Origin: an uncultured Collinsella sp.
Lineage (GTDB): Bacteria; Actinomycetota; Coriobacteriia; Coriobacteriales; Coriobacteriaceae
Reading direction: 5' to 3'
DNA length: 22,195 nucleotides
Assembly (NCBI GenBank): GCA_958415665.1
Contig: CATYZK010000034.1
Span: 1 to 22,195, forward strand
In this document: one piece after another, positions 7,522-14,721 of the stretch
How positions within the stretch are numbered: position 1 is the first letter of the stretch
Layout: each line of letters starts with the position of its first letter
Notes under the pieces: model-generated
The model's input: the letters and a program-made list of their open reading frames with translations, nothing else
What the model was told of the DNA's origin: nothing
The model's database searches: none
Made by a program: the position numbers and the translations under genes

Positions 7522-9948
7522 TTACGCGTGCCAGATCTCGTCGCGGTACTCGCGAATGGTGCGGTCGCTCGAGAACCAGCCGGAGGAGGCTGTGTTGAGC
7601 AGGGCCTTGCGGTTCCAGGTCTCCTGGTCGCCGTAGCTGTTCGTGAGCTTCTCCCATGCATCCACGTAGCTGCGGAAATCGGCCATGACCAGGTCGGGGT
7701 CGTTGTTGTTCATGAGCTCGTTGTAGATGCTCTCGAAGTTGCCCGAAAGACCCGCAAAGGTGTTGTCCTTGAGCTCGTCCATCACGCGGCCCAGACGCTC
7801 GCGGTCGCCGTTGAGCGTGTCCCATGCAAAGTAGCTGTTCGACGCCCAGAGCTGCTCGACCTCGGGGGCGGTCAGGCCAAAGATGGCCTCGTTCTCGCGG
7901 CCGGCCAGGTCGGCGATCTCGATGTTGGCGCCGTCGAGGGTGCCCAGCGTAATGGCGCCGTTCATCATGAGCTTCATGTTGGACGTGCCCGAGGCCTCCT
8001 TGCCGGCCGTGGAGATCTGCTCCGAGATCTCGGCGGCGGGGTAGATGAGCTGGGCGTTGCTCACACGGAAGTTGGGGATGAAGCAGACCTTCATGACCTC
8101 GTTGACGCGGGCGTCGTTGTTGATGACCTCGGCCACGGAGTTAATGAGGCGGATGGTCTCCTTGGCAAAGGTGTAGCTCGAGGCAGCCTTGCCGCTAAAG
8201 ATGAAGGTCGTCGGCGTCACGTGGAAGTTGGGATCGGCGATGCGACGGTTGTAGATGTCCATCACCTTCATGATGTTCATGAGCTGGCGCTTGTAGGCGT
8301 GGAAGCGCTTCACCTGAACGTCGAAGACGGTGTTGGGGTCGATGACCAGACCAGTCTCGGCCTTAACGTAGGCGGCCAGGCGCTCCTTGTTAGCGCGCTT
8401 GGAGGCACCCACGGCCTTGAGGAACTCGGTGTCGGTCTGGAAACCTTTAAGCTTCTCCAGCTCAAAGGCGTCCTTGAGCCAGCCATCGCCAATGGCCTCG
8501 GTCACGAGCTTGGCATAGGTGGGGTTGGCCTCGGCAAAGAAGCGACGGTGCGAGATGCCGTTGGTCTTGTTGTTGAACTTCTCGGGCGTCAGGGCATAGA
8601 AGTCCTTGAGCACGATGTTCTTGATGATGTCGGAGTGGATCTTTGCCACGCCGTTGACGCTATGGCTGCAGATCACGGACAGGTTGGCCATGCGAATCTC
8701 GCCGTCCCACAGAATGGCGGTCTGGCGCAGGCGCTCCTGCCAGCCCTCCTGCGTGGTGTCAAACGACTCGTGCCAACGACGGCTGATCTCATCGATGATC
8801 TGGTACACGCGGGGGAGGAGCTTGGAGAACGTGCCGATGGGCCACTTCTCCAGGGCCTCGGGCAGGATGGTGTGGTTGGTGTAGCTCACGACCTGCGTCA
8901 CGATGTTCCAGGCGTCATCCCACTCGAGCTTCTTCTCGTCGATGAGGATACGCATGAGCTCGGGGCCGCACATGGCGGGGTGGGTGTCGTTGGTGTGGAT
9001 GGCAACAAACTGCGGCAGCAGCTCCCAGTTCTCGCCGTGCTCCTTCTCAAAGGTGTCGAGCAGGCTGTAGATGCCGGCCGAGACAAACAGGTACTCCTGC
9101 TTCAGGCGCAGCAGACGGCCGTGCTCGCCGGCGTCGTTGGGGTAGAGGATGGCGCTGATGGCCTCGGCCTCGGCGCGCTCGGCGTCGGCCAGGGCGTAGT
9201 CGCCGCGGTTGAAGGCCTCAAGGTCAAAGTGCTCCTCGACCGGCTCGGCTGCCCAGACGCGCAGCTTGTTGACGGTCTCGCCGGCATAGCCCACGACGGG
9301 GATGTCATAAGGGACGGCCAGGATATCCTGCGTGTCCACCGTGCGGTAGAACGTGCGGCCGTCCTCCTCAAAGCCCTCAACGCGGCCACCAAACTTGATG
9401 GTCACGGCCTTGTCCTGACGACGGACCTCCCAGGGATAGCCGTGGGTGAGCCACTCGTCGGTGGTCTCAACCTGGCTGCCGTTGACGATCTCCTGCTTAA
9501 ACAGGCCGTAGCGGTAGCGCATGCCGTTTCCGTAGCCGGCAATGCCCTCGGCTGCCATAGAATCCAGGAAGCACGCGGCCAGACGGCCCAGGCCACCGTT
9601 GCCCAGTGCCGGATCGGGCTCCTGGTTCTCGATGACGGACAGGTCGAAGCCCATGTCGTCGAGCGCCTCGGCGACCATGTCGCGCACGCCAAAGTTGAGC
9701 AGGTAGTTGTCGAGCAGACGGCCGATCAAAAACTCGATCGAGAAGTAGTACACGCGCTTTTTGCCCTCGGCGGTGACGCGGGCGTCGCTGGTGGTGGCAA
9801 CGGTGCGGGCCTTCTCGGCCACGAGCTTGGCCAGGGCGTTAAAGCGGTCGAGGTCGCTGGCGGCCTCGACGCTCTTGCCGCTGATGCTCATGACGGCATC
9901 GCGATAGAGCTCGGTAAACTCTTGCTTGTTGTCGAAGATCTTGTTCAT
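7522..9948 (-). CDS. glgP: Glycogen phosphorylase GlgP (GT35)
   Basis: GlgP releases glucose-1-phosphate from glycogen ends using phosphate and pyridoxal phosphate. The 808 residues cover the whole family: GNGGLGRLAACFLDSMA near residue 115, GYGNGMRYRYG, IHTNDTHPAMCGPELMRIL, NHTILPEALEKW, RFHAYKRQLMN, and EASGTSNMKLM with the cofactor lysine at 659, then NGAITLGTLDGANIEI. The ATG at 9948 follows AAAGGAA by four bases. It is second in the operon, 92 bases after glgB. Its presence between branching and ADP-glucose genes means synthesis and breakdown are co-transcribed, so control of direction is likely at enzyme level. Confidence 0.96.
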   Translation of the reverse strand: MNKIFDNKQEFTELYRDAVMSISGKSVEAASDLDRFNALAKLVAEKARTVATTSDARVTAEGKKRVYYFSIEFLIGRLLDNYLLNFGVRDMVAEALDDMGFDLSVIENQEPDPALGNGGLGRLAACFLDSMAAEGIAGYGNGMRYRYGLFKQEIVNGSQVETTDEWLTHGYPWEVRRQDKAVTIKFGGRVEGFEEDGRTFYRTVDTQDILAVPYDIPVVGYAGETVNKLRVWAAEPVEEHFDLEAFNRGDYALADAERAEAEAISAILYPNDAGEHGRLLRLKQEYLFVSAGIYSLLDTFEKEHGENWELLPQFVAIHTNDTHPAMCGPELMRILIDEKKLEWDDAWNIVTQVVSYTNHTILPEALEKWPIGTFSKLLPRVYQIIDEISRRWHESFDTTQEGWQERLRQTAILWDGEIRMANLSVICSHSVNGVAKIHSDIIKNIVLKDFYALTPEKFNNKTNGISHRRFFAEANPTYAKLVTEAIGDGWLKDAFELEKLKGFQTDTEFLKAVGASKRANKERLAAYVKAETGLVIDPNTVFDVQVKRFHAYKRQLMNIMKVMDIYNRRIADPNFHVTPTTFIFSGKAASSYTFAKETIRLINSVAEVINNDARVNEVMKVCFIPNFRVSNAQLIYPAAEISEQISTAGKEASGTSNMKLMMNGAITLGTLDGANIEIADLAGRENEAIFGLTAPEVEQLWASNSYFAWDTLNGDRERLGRVMDELKDNTFAGLSGNFESIYNELMNNNDPDLVMADFRSYVDAWEKLTNSYGDQETWNRKALLNTASSGWFSSDRTIREYRDEIWHA

Positions 9949-10000
9949 ACGTTCCTTTCCCCCGGGGATATCTCCCGGAACGGTTATGACTTACATCCTA

Positions 10001-10015
10001 CGCCCCAGCGGGGCG
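10001..10015 (-). promoter_or_regulatory. Small GC hairpin between glgB and glgP
   Basis: CGCCCC (10001-10006) and GGGGCG (10010-10015) form a 6-bp stem with a 3-base loop, 25 bases past the glgB stop. No T run follows. A second weaker inverted repeat (CCGGG/CCCGG, 9962-9978) lies close to the glgP ribosome site. Function is not shown. Confidence 0.35.
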
Positions 10016-10040
10016 GGTAATTACAGCGGTAACGGCTTTG

Positions 10041-12311
10041 TTACGCGTCCTTAGCAGTCGACTTAACGGCGGCTGATTTGGCCTTGGTAGCAGTCTTTTT
10101 GGCAACCGGCTTTTTGACTGCGGGCTTCGCGGTAGCTTTAGCAGCAGGCTTCGCAGCAGCTTTGGTCTTGGTCGTCGTAGCCTTCGCCTTAGCCGGAGCC
10201 TTCTTGGCCGCGGCTGCGGCCTTGGGCTTCACCGAAGACGTGCGCTTACGCGTGGCCTTCTTAGGCTCCTCGACCACCGGTGGCTTATAGCTGCTGGGAC
10301 CACGGCGCTTAAGCACCACGCCCGCCAGGCCGGGTACCTTGATCTCGATAGAGTCCATCTGCCCGTTCCAGGGGTAGGGCTCGCTCGAGCAGGTGTAGGG
10401 TTCCTCGCCGGCATAGCCGCTGCCGCCAAACTCGGGACGGTCGGAATCGAAGATGACCTCCCAGTCACCCTCGCGCGGCACTCCCACGCGGAAGCTCTCG
10501 TAGCTCGCCGGGTCAAAGTTGATCAGGATCACCAGATCGTCGTCCACGTCCTCGCCCTGGCGCACAAAGCTCACGATGGACTGCTTGGAGTTGTCCGCGT
10601 CGATCCAGGTAAAGCCGTCGTCGGTGTAGCCGCGTTCGTACAGGGCGGGCTCGGCGGTGTACAGGTGATTGAGCGCCTTGATAAACGCCTGGTGATGACG
10701 GTGAGTCTCGTACTCCTCGGTCAGGAACCACTGGATGGACTCATAGTAGCGCCACTCGATAAACTGGCCGATCTCGTTGCCCATAAAGTTGAGCTTGGCA
10801 CCGGGGTGCGTCATCTGGTAGAAGGCCAGCGTACGCAGGCCGGCAAACTGGCGCCACCAGTCGCCCGGCATGCGGCCGATCAGCGAGCACTTGCCGTGCA
10901 CGACCTCGTCGTGGCTTAAGGGGCAAATGAAGTTCTCGGTAAAGGCGTACATGATGGAGAACGTGAGCAGCCCGTGGTTGCCGGGGCGCCACGGAAAATC
11001 GGTCTGCATGTAGTGCAGGGTGTCGTTCATCCAGCCCATGTCCCACTTGTAGTGGAAGCCCAGGCCGCCGTCCTGCGGCGGATAGGTCACGAGCGGCCAC
11101 GCGGTGGACTCCTCGGCCATCATCATCACGTCGGGGTAGTGCGCCTCCACAGCGCAGTTGACCTGACGGATAAACGCGCTGGCGTCCAGATCCTCCTCGG
11201 TACCATACTTGTTGAACTTCTTTTGGCCGGGATCGTCAATGCCAAAGTTGAGGTACAGCATGCTGGACACGCCGTCCATGCGAATGCCGTCCACGTGGAA
11301 GTTCTCGAGCCAGTACAGCACGTTGGAGACCAGGAAGGAGCGGACCTCGCCGCGGGCGAAATCGAACTTATGCGTGCCCCAGTTGGGGTGAATCTCGTGC
11401 TCAAACAGCATATGGCCGTTAAAGGTGGCAAGGCCGTGGGAGTCGGCGCAAAAACCGCCGGGCACCCAGTCCATGATCACGCCGATGCCCGCCTCGTGAC
11501 ACGCATCGATAAAGTGCATGAGCTGCTGCGGGTTGCCATAGCGCGACGTGGCAGCATAGTAACCGGTCGTCTGGTAGCCCCAAGAGCCATCGAAGGGATG
11601 CTCCATGAGCGGCATGACCTCGATGTGCGTATAGCCCATGTCGCGCACGTAGTCTACGAGCTCCACCGACAGATCGTCGTAGGTGTAAAACTCGCCGCGC
11701 TGCGCGGGGAAGGGATCCATGGGGCCGGGATAGTTGCCGTACTCGTCGGGCTCGCCCTGCGGCGCGTCGCCGTGGCGCTTCCACGAACCAATATGCACCT
11801 CGTAAATGTTGAGGGGCTGCGACATGTGGTTATGGCCTGCACGGCGCTTGAGCCACGCGGCATCGTTCCACTTGTAGCCATCGAGCGTCCACAGCACGCT
11901 TGCCGTTCCCGGAGGGCACTCGGCCTTAAAGGCGTACGGATCGGCCTTGTAAAGCTTTTCGCCTTCGTTGGTCTCGATCAGATACTTATAAAGCTGTCCC
12001 TGCTCGGCGCCAGGAATAAAGCCTTCCCAGATAGCGCTCGTATGCACGGGCACCAGCGGGTTGGCTTCCTCATCCCAGTCGTTAAATTCGCCAATGACAT
12101 GGACACTCTTTACGTCGGGCGCCCAAACGCAAAAGCGCCAGCCGCGCGTGCGCTGCTGCGTGTCGGGATGCGCGCCCATCTTTTCCCAGCTGCGCTCCCA
12201 CACGCCAATGCCAAACAGATAGACATCGTCCTTGGAAAGCTCCGGTGCGTGCGGGGCGGCCTTACGGGTAGCGGGCTTTTTGGTTGCTGGCTTTAGCTTT
12301 GTATCGCTCAC
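10041..12311 (-). CDS. glgB: 1,4-alpha-glucan branching enzyme GlgB (GH13) with Lys-rich tails
   Basis: GlgB cuts alpha-1,4 chains and rejoins them as alpha-1,6 branches. A short KPATKKPATRK N-terminus leads into a CBM48 domain (WRFCVWAPDVKSVHVIGEFN) and the barrel. Nucleophile Asp346 (GIRMDGVSSMLYL), acid/base Glu400 (MAEEST) and Asp468 (PLSHDEVVHG) are present. Region I reads DWVPGGFCAD, where E. coli GlgB has DWVPGHFPKD, so the conserved His is Gly286. About 75 C-terminal residues, starting near KKATRKRTSS, are Lys/Ala-rich like the GlgA tail. The frame is open upstream to a TTG at 12371 and an ATG at 12326, but GTG at 12311 has GGGAT six bases before it and is preferred; the start is uncertain. 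First gene of the operon. Confidence 0.92.
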   Translation of the reverse strand: MSDTKLKPATKKPATRKAAPHAPELSKDDVYLFGIGVWERSWEKMGAHPDTQQRTRGWRFCVWAPDVKSVHVIGEFNDWDEEANPLVPVHTSAIWEGFIPGAEQGQLYKYLIETNEGEKLYKADPYAFKAECPPGTASVLWTLDGYKWNDAAWLKRRAGHNHMSQPLNIYEVHIGSWKRHGDAPQGEPDEYGNYPGPMDPFPAQRGEFYTYDDLSVELVDYVRDMGYTHIEVMPLMEHPFDGSWGYQTTGYYAATSRYGNPQQLMHFIDACHEAGIGVIMDWVPGGFCADSHGLATFNGHMLFEHEIHPNWGTHKFDFARGEVRSFLVSNVLYWLENFHVDGIRMDGVSSMLYLNFGIDDPGQKKFNKYGTEEDLDASAFIRQVNCAVEAHYPDVMMMAEESTAWPLVTYPPQDGGLGFHYKWDMGWMNDTLHYMQTDFPWRPGNHGLLTFSIMYAFTENFICPLSHDEVVHGKCSLIGRMPGDWWRQFAGLRTLAFYQMTHPGAKLNFMGNEIGQFIEWRYYESIQWFLTEEYETHRHHQAFIKALNHLYTAEPALYERGYTDDGFTWIDADNSKQSIVSFVRQGEDVDDDLVILINFDPASYESFRVGVPREGDWEVIFDSDRPEFGGSGYAGEEPYTCSSEPYPWNGQMDSIEIKVPGLAGVVLKRRGPSSYKPPVVEEPKKATRKRTSSVKPKAAAAAKKAPAKAKATTTKTKAAAKPAAKATAKPAVKKPVAKKTATKAKSAAVKSTAKDA
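10044..10275 (-). repeat. Low-complexity region encoding the GlgB histone-like tail
   Basis: This stretch codes for a run of AAAKPAAK, KATTTKTK and KKPVAKKTATK type units, almost all Lys, Ala, Thr and Pro, with no acidic block until the final Asp. Composition and motif style match the basic blocks of the GlgA tail at 2702-3565. Confidence 0.65.
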
Positions 12312-12411
12312 GTTTGATCCCATCATGACGCGGCAGCGTGTTGCCTTGGTGACTAGATGCGAAAGGTCCAAGGCTGCACGAATCGAAGGGACGGCGATAG
12401 TTCTATGATTC

Positions 12412-12437
12412 GTTCCACCTCGCGTGCTCGGTGGAAC
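12412..12437 (-). promoter_or_regulatory. Leader hairpin upstream of glgB
   Basis: GTTCCACC (12412-12419) and GGTGGAAC (12430-12437) form a perfect 8-bp stem with a 10-base loop, about 100 bases before the preferred glgB start. It is likely in the glgB leader RNA. It has no T tract on the minus strand. I could not define a convincing glgB promoter in 12320-12550. Confidence 0.4.
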
Positions 12438-12547
12438 TTTCGGCAGAAACTACGATAACACCTGTACGTTACTTTTATGAAGGAAAGTGGTTTTAGGGCG
12501 GCGTTTAATCGGTAAGCGCCATGTTTAGACCACTGGCAGAATTGCCG

Positions 12548-12573
12548 TGGTAAAACTCTTGACAGTTTTACCA
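12548..12573. promoter_or_regulatory. Perfect inverted repeat TGGTAAAAC/GTTTTACCA around a TTGACA box
   Basis: The 9-bp arms (12548-12556 and 12565-12573) are perfect and 8 bp apart. The spacer contains TTGACA (12559-12564), a consensus -35 box reading toward the HAD gene; the -10 region near 12582 (TTCAAG) is weak. A protein bound here would cover the -35 box, so it looks like a repressor operator between the divergent glgB and HAD genes. The binding factor is unknown. Confidence 0.5.
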
Positions 12574-12604
12574 ATTAGGGTTTCAAGATTGTTAGTCTGA
12601 CGTT

Positions 12605-12635
12605 TGGTAAAACGTTTTTAGCAGGATGTTTACCA
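12605..12635. promoter_or_regulatory. Second TGGTAAAACG/TGTTTACCA operator-like pair
   Basis: TGGTAAAACG (12605-12614) faces TGTTTACCA (12627-12635), an imperfect copy of the arrangement at 12548-12573, with centres about 60 bp apart. It ends 22 bases before the HAD start codon. Two such sites would allow cooperative or looped binding; this is inference. Confidence 0.4.
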
Positions 12636-12657
12636 TTTGACATCGAAAGGTTCGTTT

Positions 12658-13347
12658 ATGTCCCAGACCGCCGCCCCCAACGTTGCTTTTATTTTCGATT
12701 GCGACGGCACACTGGTTAATAGCACCCCCGTTTGGGCCTATGCCCAGCCCGAGTTATTGCACCGCTACGGAATTGACGTGACGGTCGACGATTTTGCCCA
12801 GTTTGAGCATCTTTCGCTGGAGGACGAATGCCAGGCCTACCACGACACGTGGGGTATTAGCGCAAATGGCGAGGAGCTCTATCTCGAGCTGAGTGACATT
12901 CTGATCGATGGCTACTCCAAGGTGCCGCCGCGCGAGGGGCTTCTGGCATTTTTGGAGCAGGCGAAGGCGGTGGGCATTGCCATGTGCGTCGCCACGTCCA
13001 CGCCGGCCGAGCTGGTTAAGTCTGCACTTGCGGGAGCCGGGCTCGATGCCTACATGGAGTTTGTGACCACCACCGGCGAGGCAGGACGCTCCAAGCAGTT
13101 CCCCGATGTGTATGAGCTCGCGCTGCGCCGCCTGGAGGAGCGCCATAGGCACAAGTTTGAGCGCGCATGGGTGTTTGAGGACGCCGTTTTTGGCCTTAAG
13201 AGCTCTGGCGCCGCGGGCTTTAAGCGTGTAGGTATCTATGACCCGCACGGCCGCATGAAGCGCGACGACGTGAGTGCCAACTGCGATATCTTTATCGATA
13301 GTTATGAGGACCTGGATCTGGCCCGCGTGCTTTCGTTTGAGGGATAG
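12658..13347 (+). CDS. HAD-superfamily phosphatase, beta-phosphoglucomutase-like
   Basis: The protein (229 residues) has all four HAD motifs: FDCDGT with Asp14 nucleophile and Asp16, CVATST as motif II, a Lys in the SKQFPDVYE stretch as motif III, and FEDAVFGLKSS as motif IV. A helical cap lies between motif I and II, as in the beta-phosphoglucomutase/phosphoglycolate phosphatase group. Substrate cannot be read from sequence; a phosphorylated sugar is plausible beside the glycogen operon. ATG at 12658 has GAAAGG seven bases upstream and is preferred over the in-frame TTG at 12637. It is divergent from glgB and shares the operator region, and is followed after nine bases by the thiamine kinase gene. 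Confidence 0.85.
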   Translation: MSQTAAPNVAFIFDCDGTLVNSTPVWAYAQPELLHRYGIDVTVDDFAQFEHLSLEDECQAYHDTWGISANGEELYLELSDILIDGYSKVPPREGLLAFLEQAKAVGIAMCVATSTPAELVKSALAGAGLDAYMEFVTTTGEAGRSKQFPDVYELALRRLEERHRHKFERAWVFEDAVFGLKSSGAAGFKRVGIYDPHGRMKRDDVSANCDIFIDSYEDLDLARVLSFEG

Positions 13348-13356
13348 GCGAGAGCT

Positions 13357-13998
13357 GTGGCTTGTAAGGTATTAGTGGTCTGTGGCTCGTCCGTGGTGGC
13401 GAGCGCGGATCTGTTGCGTAGACTAGCAGGGGAGTGCGACCACGTTGTCGCCGTGGACCGCGGGCTCGATGCGCTGCTGAGCGCGGGGCTAGGCTGCGAC
13501 GTTTATGTGGGGGATGCCGACACGGTGAGCGATGCGGGTCGTGCGTTGGTCGATGCCGCCGAAGCCTTTGAGGTAGAGCGCCACGACCCGTACAAGGACT
13601 ATACCGATCTGGCGTTGGCGCTCGATTCCGTCCGACGTCGCTGGCCAGGTGCCGAAGTGGTAGCAACCTGCGCCACCGGCGGCCGTCCGGATATGGCGCT
13701 TTCCGTACTGGGGCTGCTCGCTGGCTATGAGGATGCCCCGGTCTGGATTGCTGAGGACAAGGTAGTCGCCCGCATCCTACACACAGGCGAATCCTGGACC
13801 ATCGAAGGCGCTGAGGGCAAGACATTCTCCATCATCGCCATTGCCCCCAACACCGAGGTAAGTGAACACGGCCTAGAGTGGGAGCTAGACCACAGCCCCC
13901 TGGGCCTGTTGGCTGACACGGGCATTAGCAACGTCGTCAAGGGTACGGTCAAGATCAAAGCCCACACTGGTACCGCCATCGCTTACCTATATCAATAG
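13357..13998 (+). CDS. thiN: Thiamine diphosphokinase
   Basis: The enzyme moves pyrophosphate from ATP to thiamine, giving thiamine diphosphate. Family signatures are AVDRGLDALLSAG, DVYVGDADTVS, KDYTDLALAL (metal and ATP site), CATGGRPDMALSVLGLL, and the C-terminal beta-domain motifs EHGLEWEL and GISNVV. Length (213) is normal. GTG start at 13357 follows a purine-rich AGGCGAGAG. The gap to the HAD gene is nine bases, so they are likely co-transcribed. There is no room for a thiamine riboswitch directly upstream. Confidence 0.9.
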   Translation: MACKVLVVCGSSVVASADLLRRLAGECDHVVAVDRGLDALLSAGLGCDVYVGDADTVSDAGRALVDAAEAFEVERHDPYKDYTDLALALDSVRRRWPGAEVVATCATGGRPDMALSVLGLLAGYEDAPVWIAEDKVVARILHTGESWTIEGAEGKTFSIIAIAPNTEVSEHGLEWELDHSPLGLLADTGISNVVKGTVKIKAHTGTAIAYLYQ

Positions 13999-14026
13999 GC
14001 ATTTAGAGTCTGACTCAAAAAAGTCC

Positions 14027-14055
14027 TTGCACGCCGCGTCAACTTCCCCTATAGT
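14027..14055 (+). promoter_or_regulatory. Promoter of tRNA-Ala
   Basis: TTGCAC (14027-14032) and TATAGT (14050-14055) are separated by exactly 17 bases. Transcription would start near 14062, seven bases before the mature tRNA. Spacing and match quality make this the clearest promoter in the window. Confidence 0.75.
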
Positions 14056-14068
14056 ATCTCCTCGTCAC

Positions 14069-14144
14069 GGGGGCGTAGCTCAGCTGGGAGAGCGCTTGAC
14101 TGGCAGTCAAGAGGTCAGGGGTTCGATCCCCCTCGTCTCCACCA
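14069..14144 (+). tRNA. tRNA-Ala, anticodon GGC
   Basis: A full cloverleaf is visible: acceptor GGGGGCG/CGTCTCC, D arm GCTC...GAGC, anticodon stem CTTGA/TCAAG with loop CTGGCAG (anticodon GGC, reading GCC and GCU), T arm AGGGG/CCCCT with TTCGATC, discriminator A and encoded CCA. Base pair 3:70 is G:U, the alanine identity element. Length 76. Confidence 0.97.
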
Positions 14145-14154
14145 TCGTGAATGC

Positions 14155-14184
14155 AAAGGCCTTCGGAATTACGAAGGCCTTTTT
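14155..14184 (+). terminator. Intrinsic terminator after tRNA-Ala
   Basis: AAAGGCCTTCG (14155-14165) and CGAAGGCCTTT (14172-14182) make an 11-bp perfect stem with a 6-base loop and a run of five T (14180-14184). It lies 10 bases after the tRNA. The stem's A-rich foot would also let it work on the opposite strand. Confidence 0.85.
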
Positions 14185-14268
14185 ATGCCAAAGTTTCTCG
14201 CGCTATTACCCCACATCCACACCAACAAAAAGTTGCACAATTTATTTCCCATGTCTGTACATAGTTTG

Positions 14269-14373
14269 TTAGACAAGCGCAATTTCCAGTGCAGCTCGCA
14301 ATTTCATTTGGGCTTCAGGAACGCTCCCAATTATTGCCAGCACCCCAATAACCTGCGCCAACGTGAACAACAT
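14269..14373 (-). CDS. Possible 34-residue hydrophobic peptide
   Basis: On the minus strand AAAGGGGG lies ten bases before an ATG at 14373. The frame encodes 34 residues with a hydrophobic N-terminal half (LFTLAQVIGVLAIIGSV) and an amphipathic end. I recognise no family. It could be a small membrane peptide or a remnant of a lost gene. It may well be chance. Confidence 0.2.
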   Translation of the reverse strand: MLFTLAQVIGVLAIIGSVPEAQMKLRAALEIALV

Positions 14374-14452
14374 TCCAAAACAACCCCCTTTAGCACGTTA
14401 AATGAACGATATGTTGTCCAACGCAGCCCAAATCAGTTTCGCTAACAGCTTG

Positions 14453-14461
14453 TGCTAGGAT
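14453..14461 (+). promoter_or_regulatory. Candidate extended -10 promoter for the loaP leader
   Basis: TGCTAGGAT has the TGn extension before TAGGAT (14456-14461). No good -35 is seen 16-18 bases upstream. Transcription would start near 14468 and run into the terminator-like hairpin at 14577. An alternative start is TTGCAT (14598-14603) with TAAATA (14622-14627), 18 bases apart, just past that hairpin. Confidence 0.3.
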
Positions 14462-14576
14462 ACCTAACGTTACATGAGTTCAACTGTGCTCACGGCTCCA
14501 ATAGGCCACGTAGCGCAGGGTCGATCAGCATCCGGCCGTAACGGCGGTGCCAGAAACACCACGAGCTCCAATAAAG

Positions 14577-14599
14577 AAGTCATGCGACTTTGTTTTTTT
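14577..14599 (+). terminator. Terminator-like hairpin in the loaP leader
   Basis: AAGTC (14577-14581) pairs with GACTT (14586-14590) around ATGC, and is followed by TG and seven T (14593-14599). The stem is short (five to six pairs), so strength is moderate. It could end a small RNA of about 130 bases begun near 14468, or be an attenuator upstream of the loaP gene. Confidence 0.45.
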
Positions 14600-14661
14600 G
14601 CATCGAATTATTTCGTAGGTGTAAATAGCTATTGTTTGCATGTTAAAGCGTAGCAGTACTG

Positions 14662-14721
14662 CAGCTGTTTGCGTGCGTTCCAGTTTTGTACCCGCTTGAC
14701 TGGGCCGCACGCAGCCAGCTG
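14662..14721 (+). promoter_or_regulatory. Long leader stem-loop A
   Basis: Three paired blocks stack with symmetric three-base or smaller internal loops: CAGCTG (14662-14667) with CAGCTG (14716-14721), GCGTGCG (14671-14677) with CGCACGC (14706-14712), and CCAGT (14680-14684) with ACTGG (14699-14703), capped by a 14-base loop. That nested order is unlikely by chance in a gap. Its 3' arm overlaps the 5' arm of stem-loop B. Confidence 0.6.

Noticed and set aside
7528..10020. An 830-residue open frame opposite glgP, and other long frames opposite glgA, glgD and glgB (e.g. 3587-5074, 10974-12296)
   Set aside because: They mirror well-supported genes in high-GC DNA, have Val/Ala/His-rich translations with no domain I recognise, and no ribosome sites; they are antisense shadows.
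13348..13356. Thiamine (TPP) riboswitch for the thiamine diphosphokinase
   Set aside because: Only nine bases separate it from the HAD gene, and no such element is seen upstream of that gene.
14121..14144. tRNA-Ala 3' end as an integration (attachment) site for the polysaccharide region
   Set aside because: I found no second copy of the tRNA 3' end and no integrase in the window.
14027..14272. An 81-residue frame running through the tRNA gene
   Set aside because: It overlaps the tRNA and its terminator and has no ribosome site.
14541..14552. GGCGGT resembling the ops/JUMPstart element of RfaH-controlled operons
   Set aside because: Only the first six bases match, it lies before the terminator-like hairpin, and the protein here is LoaP-like rather than RfaH.
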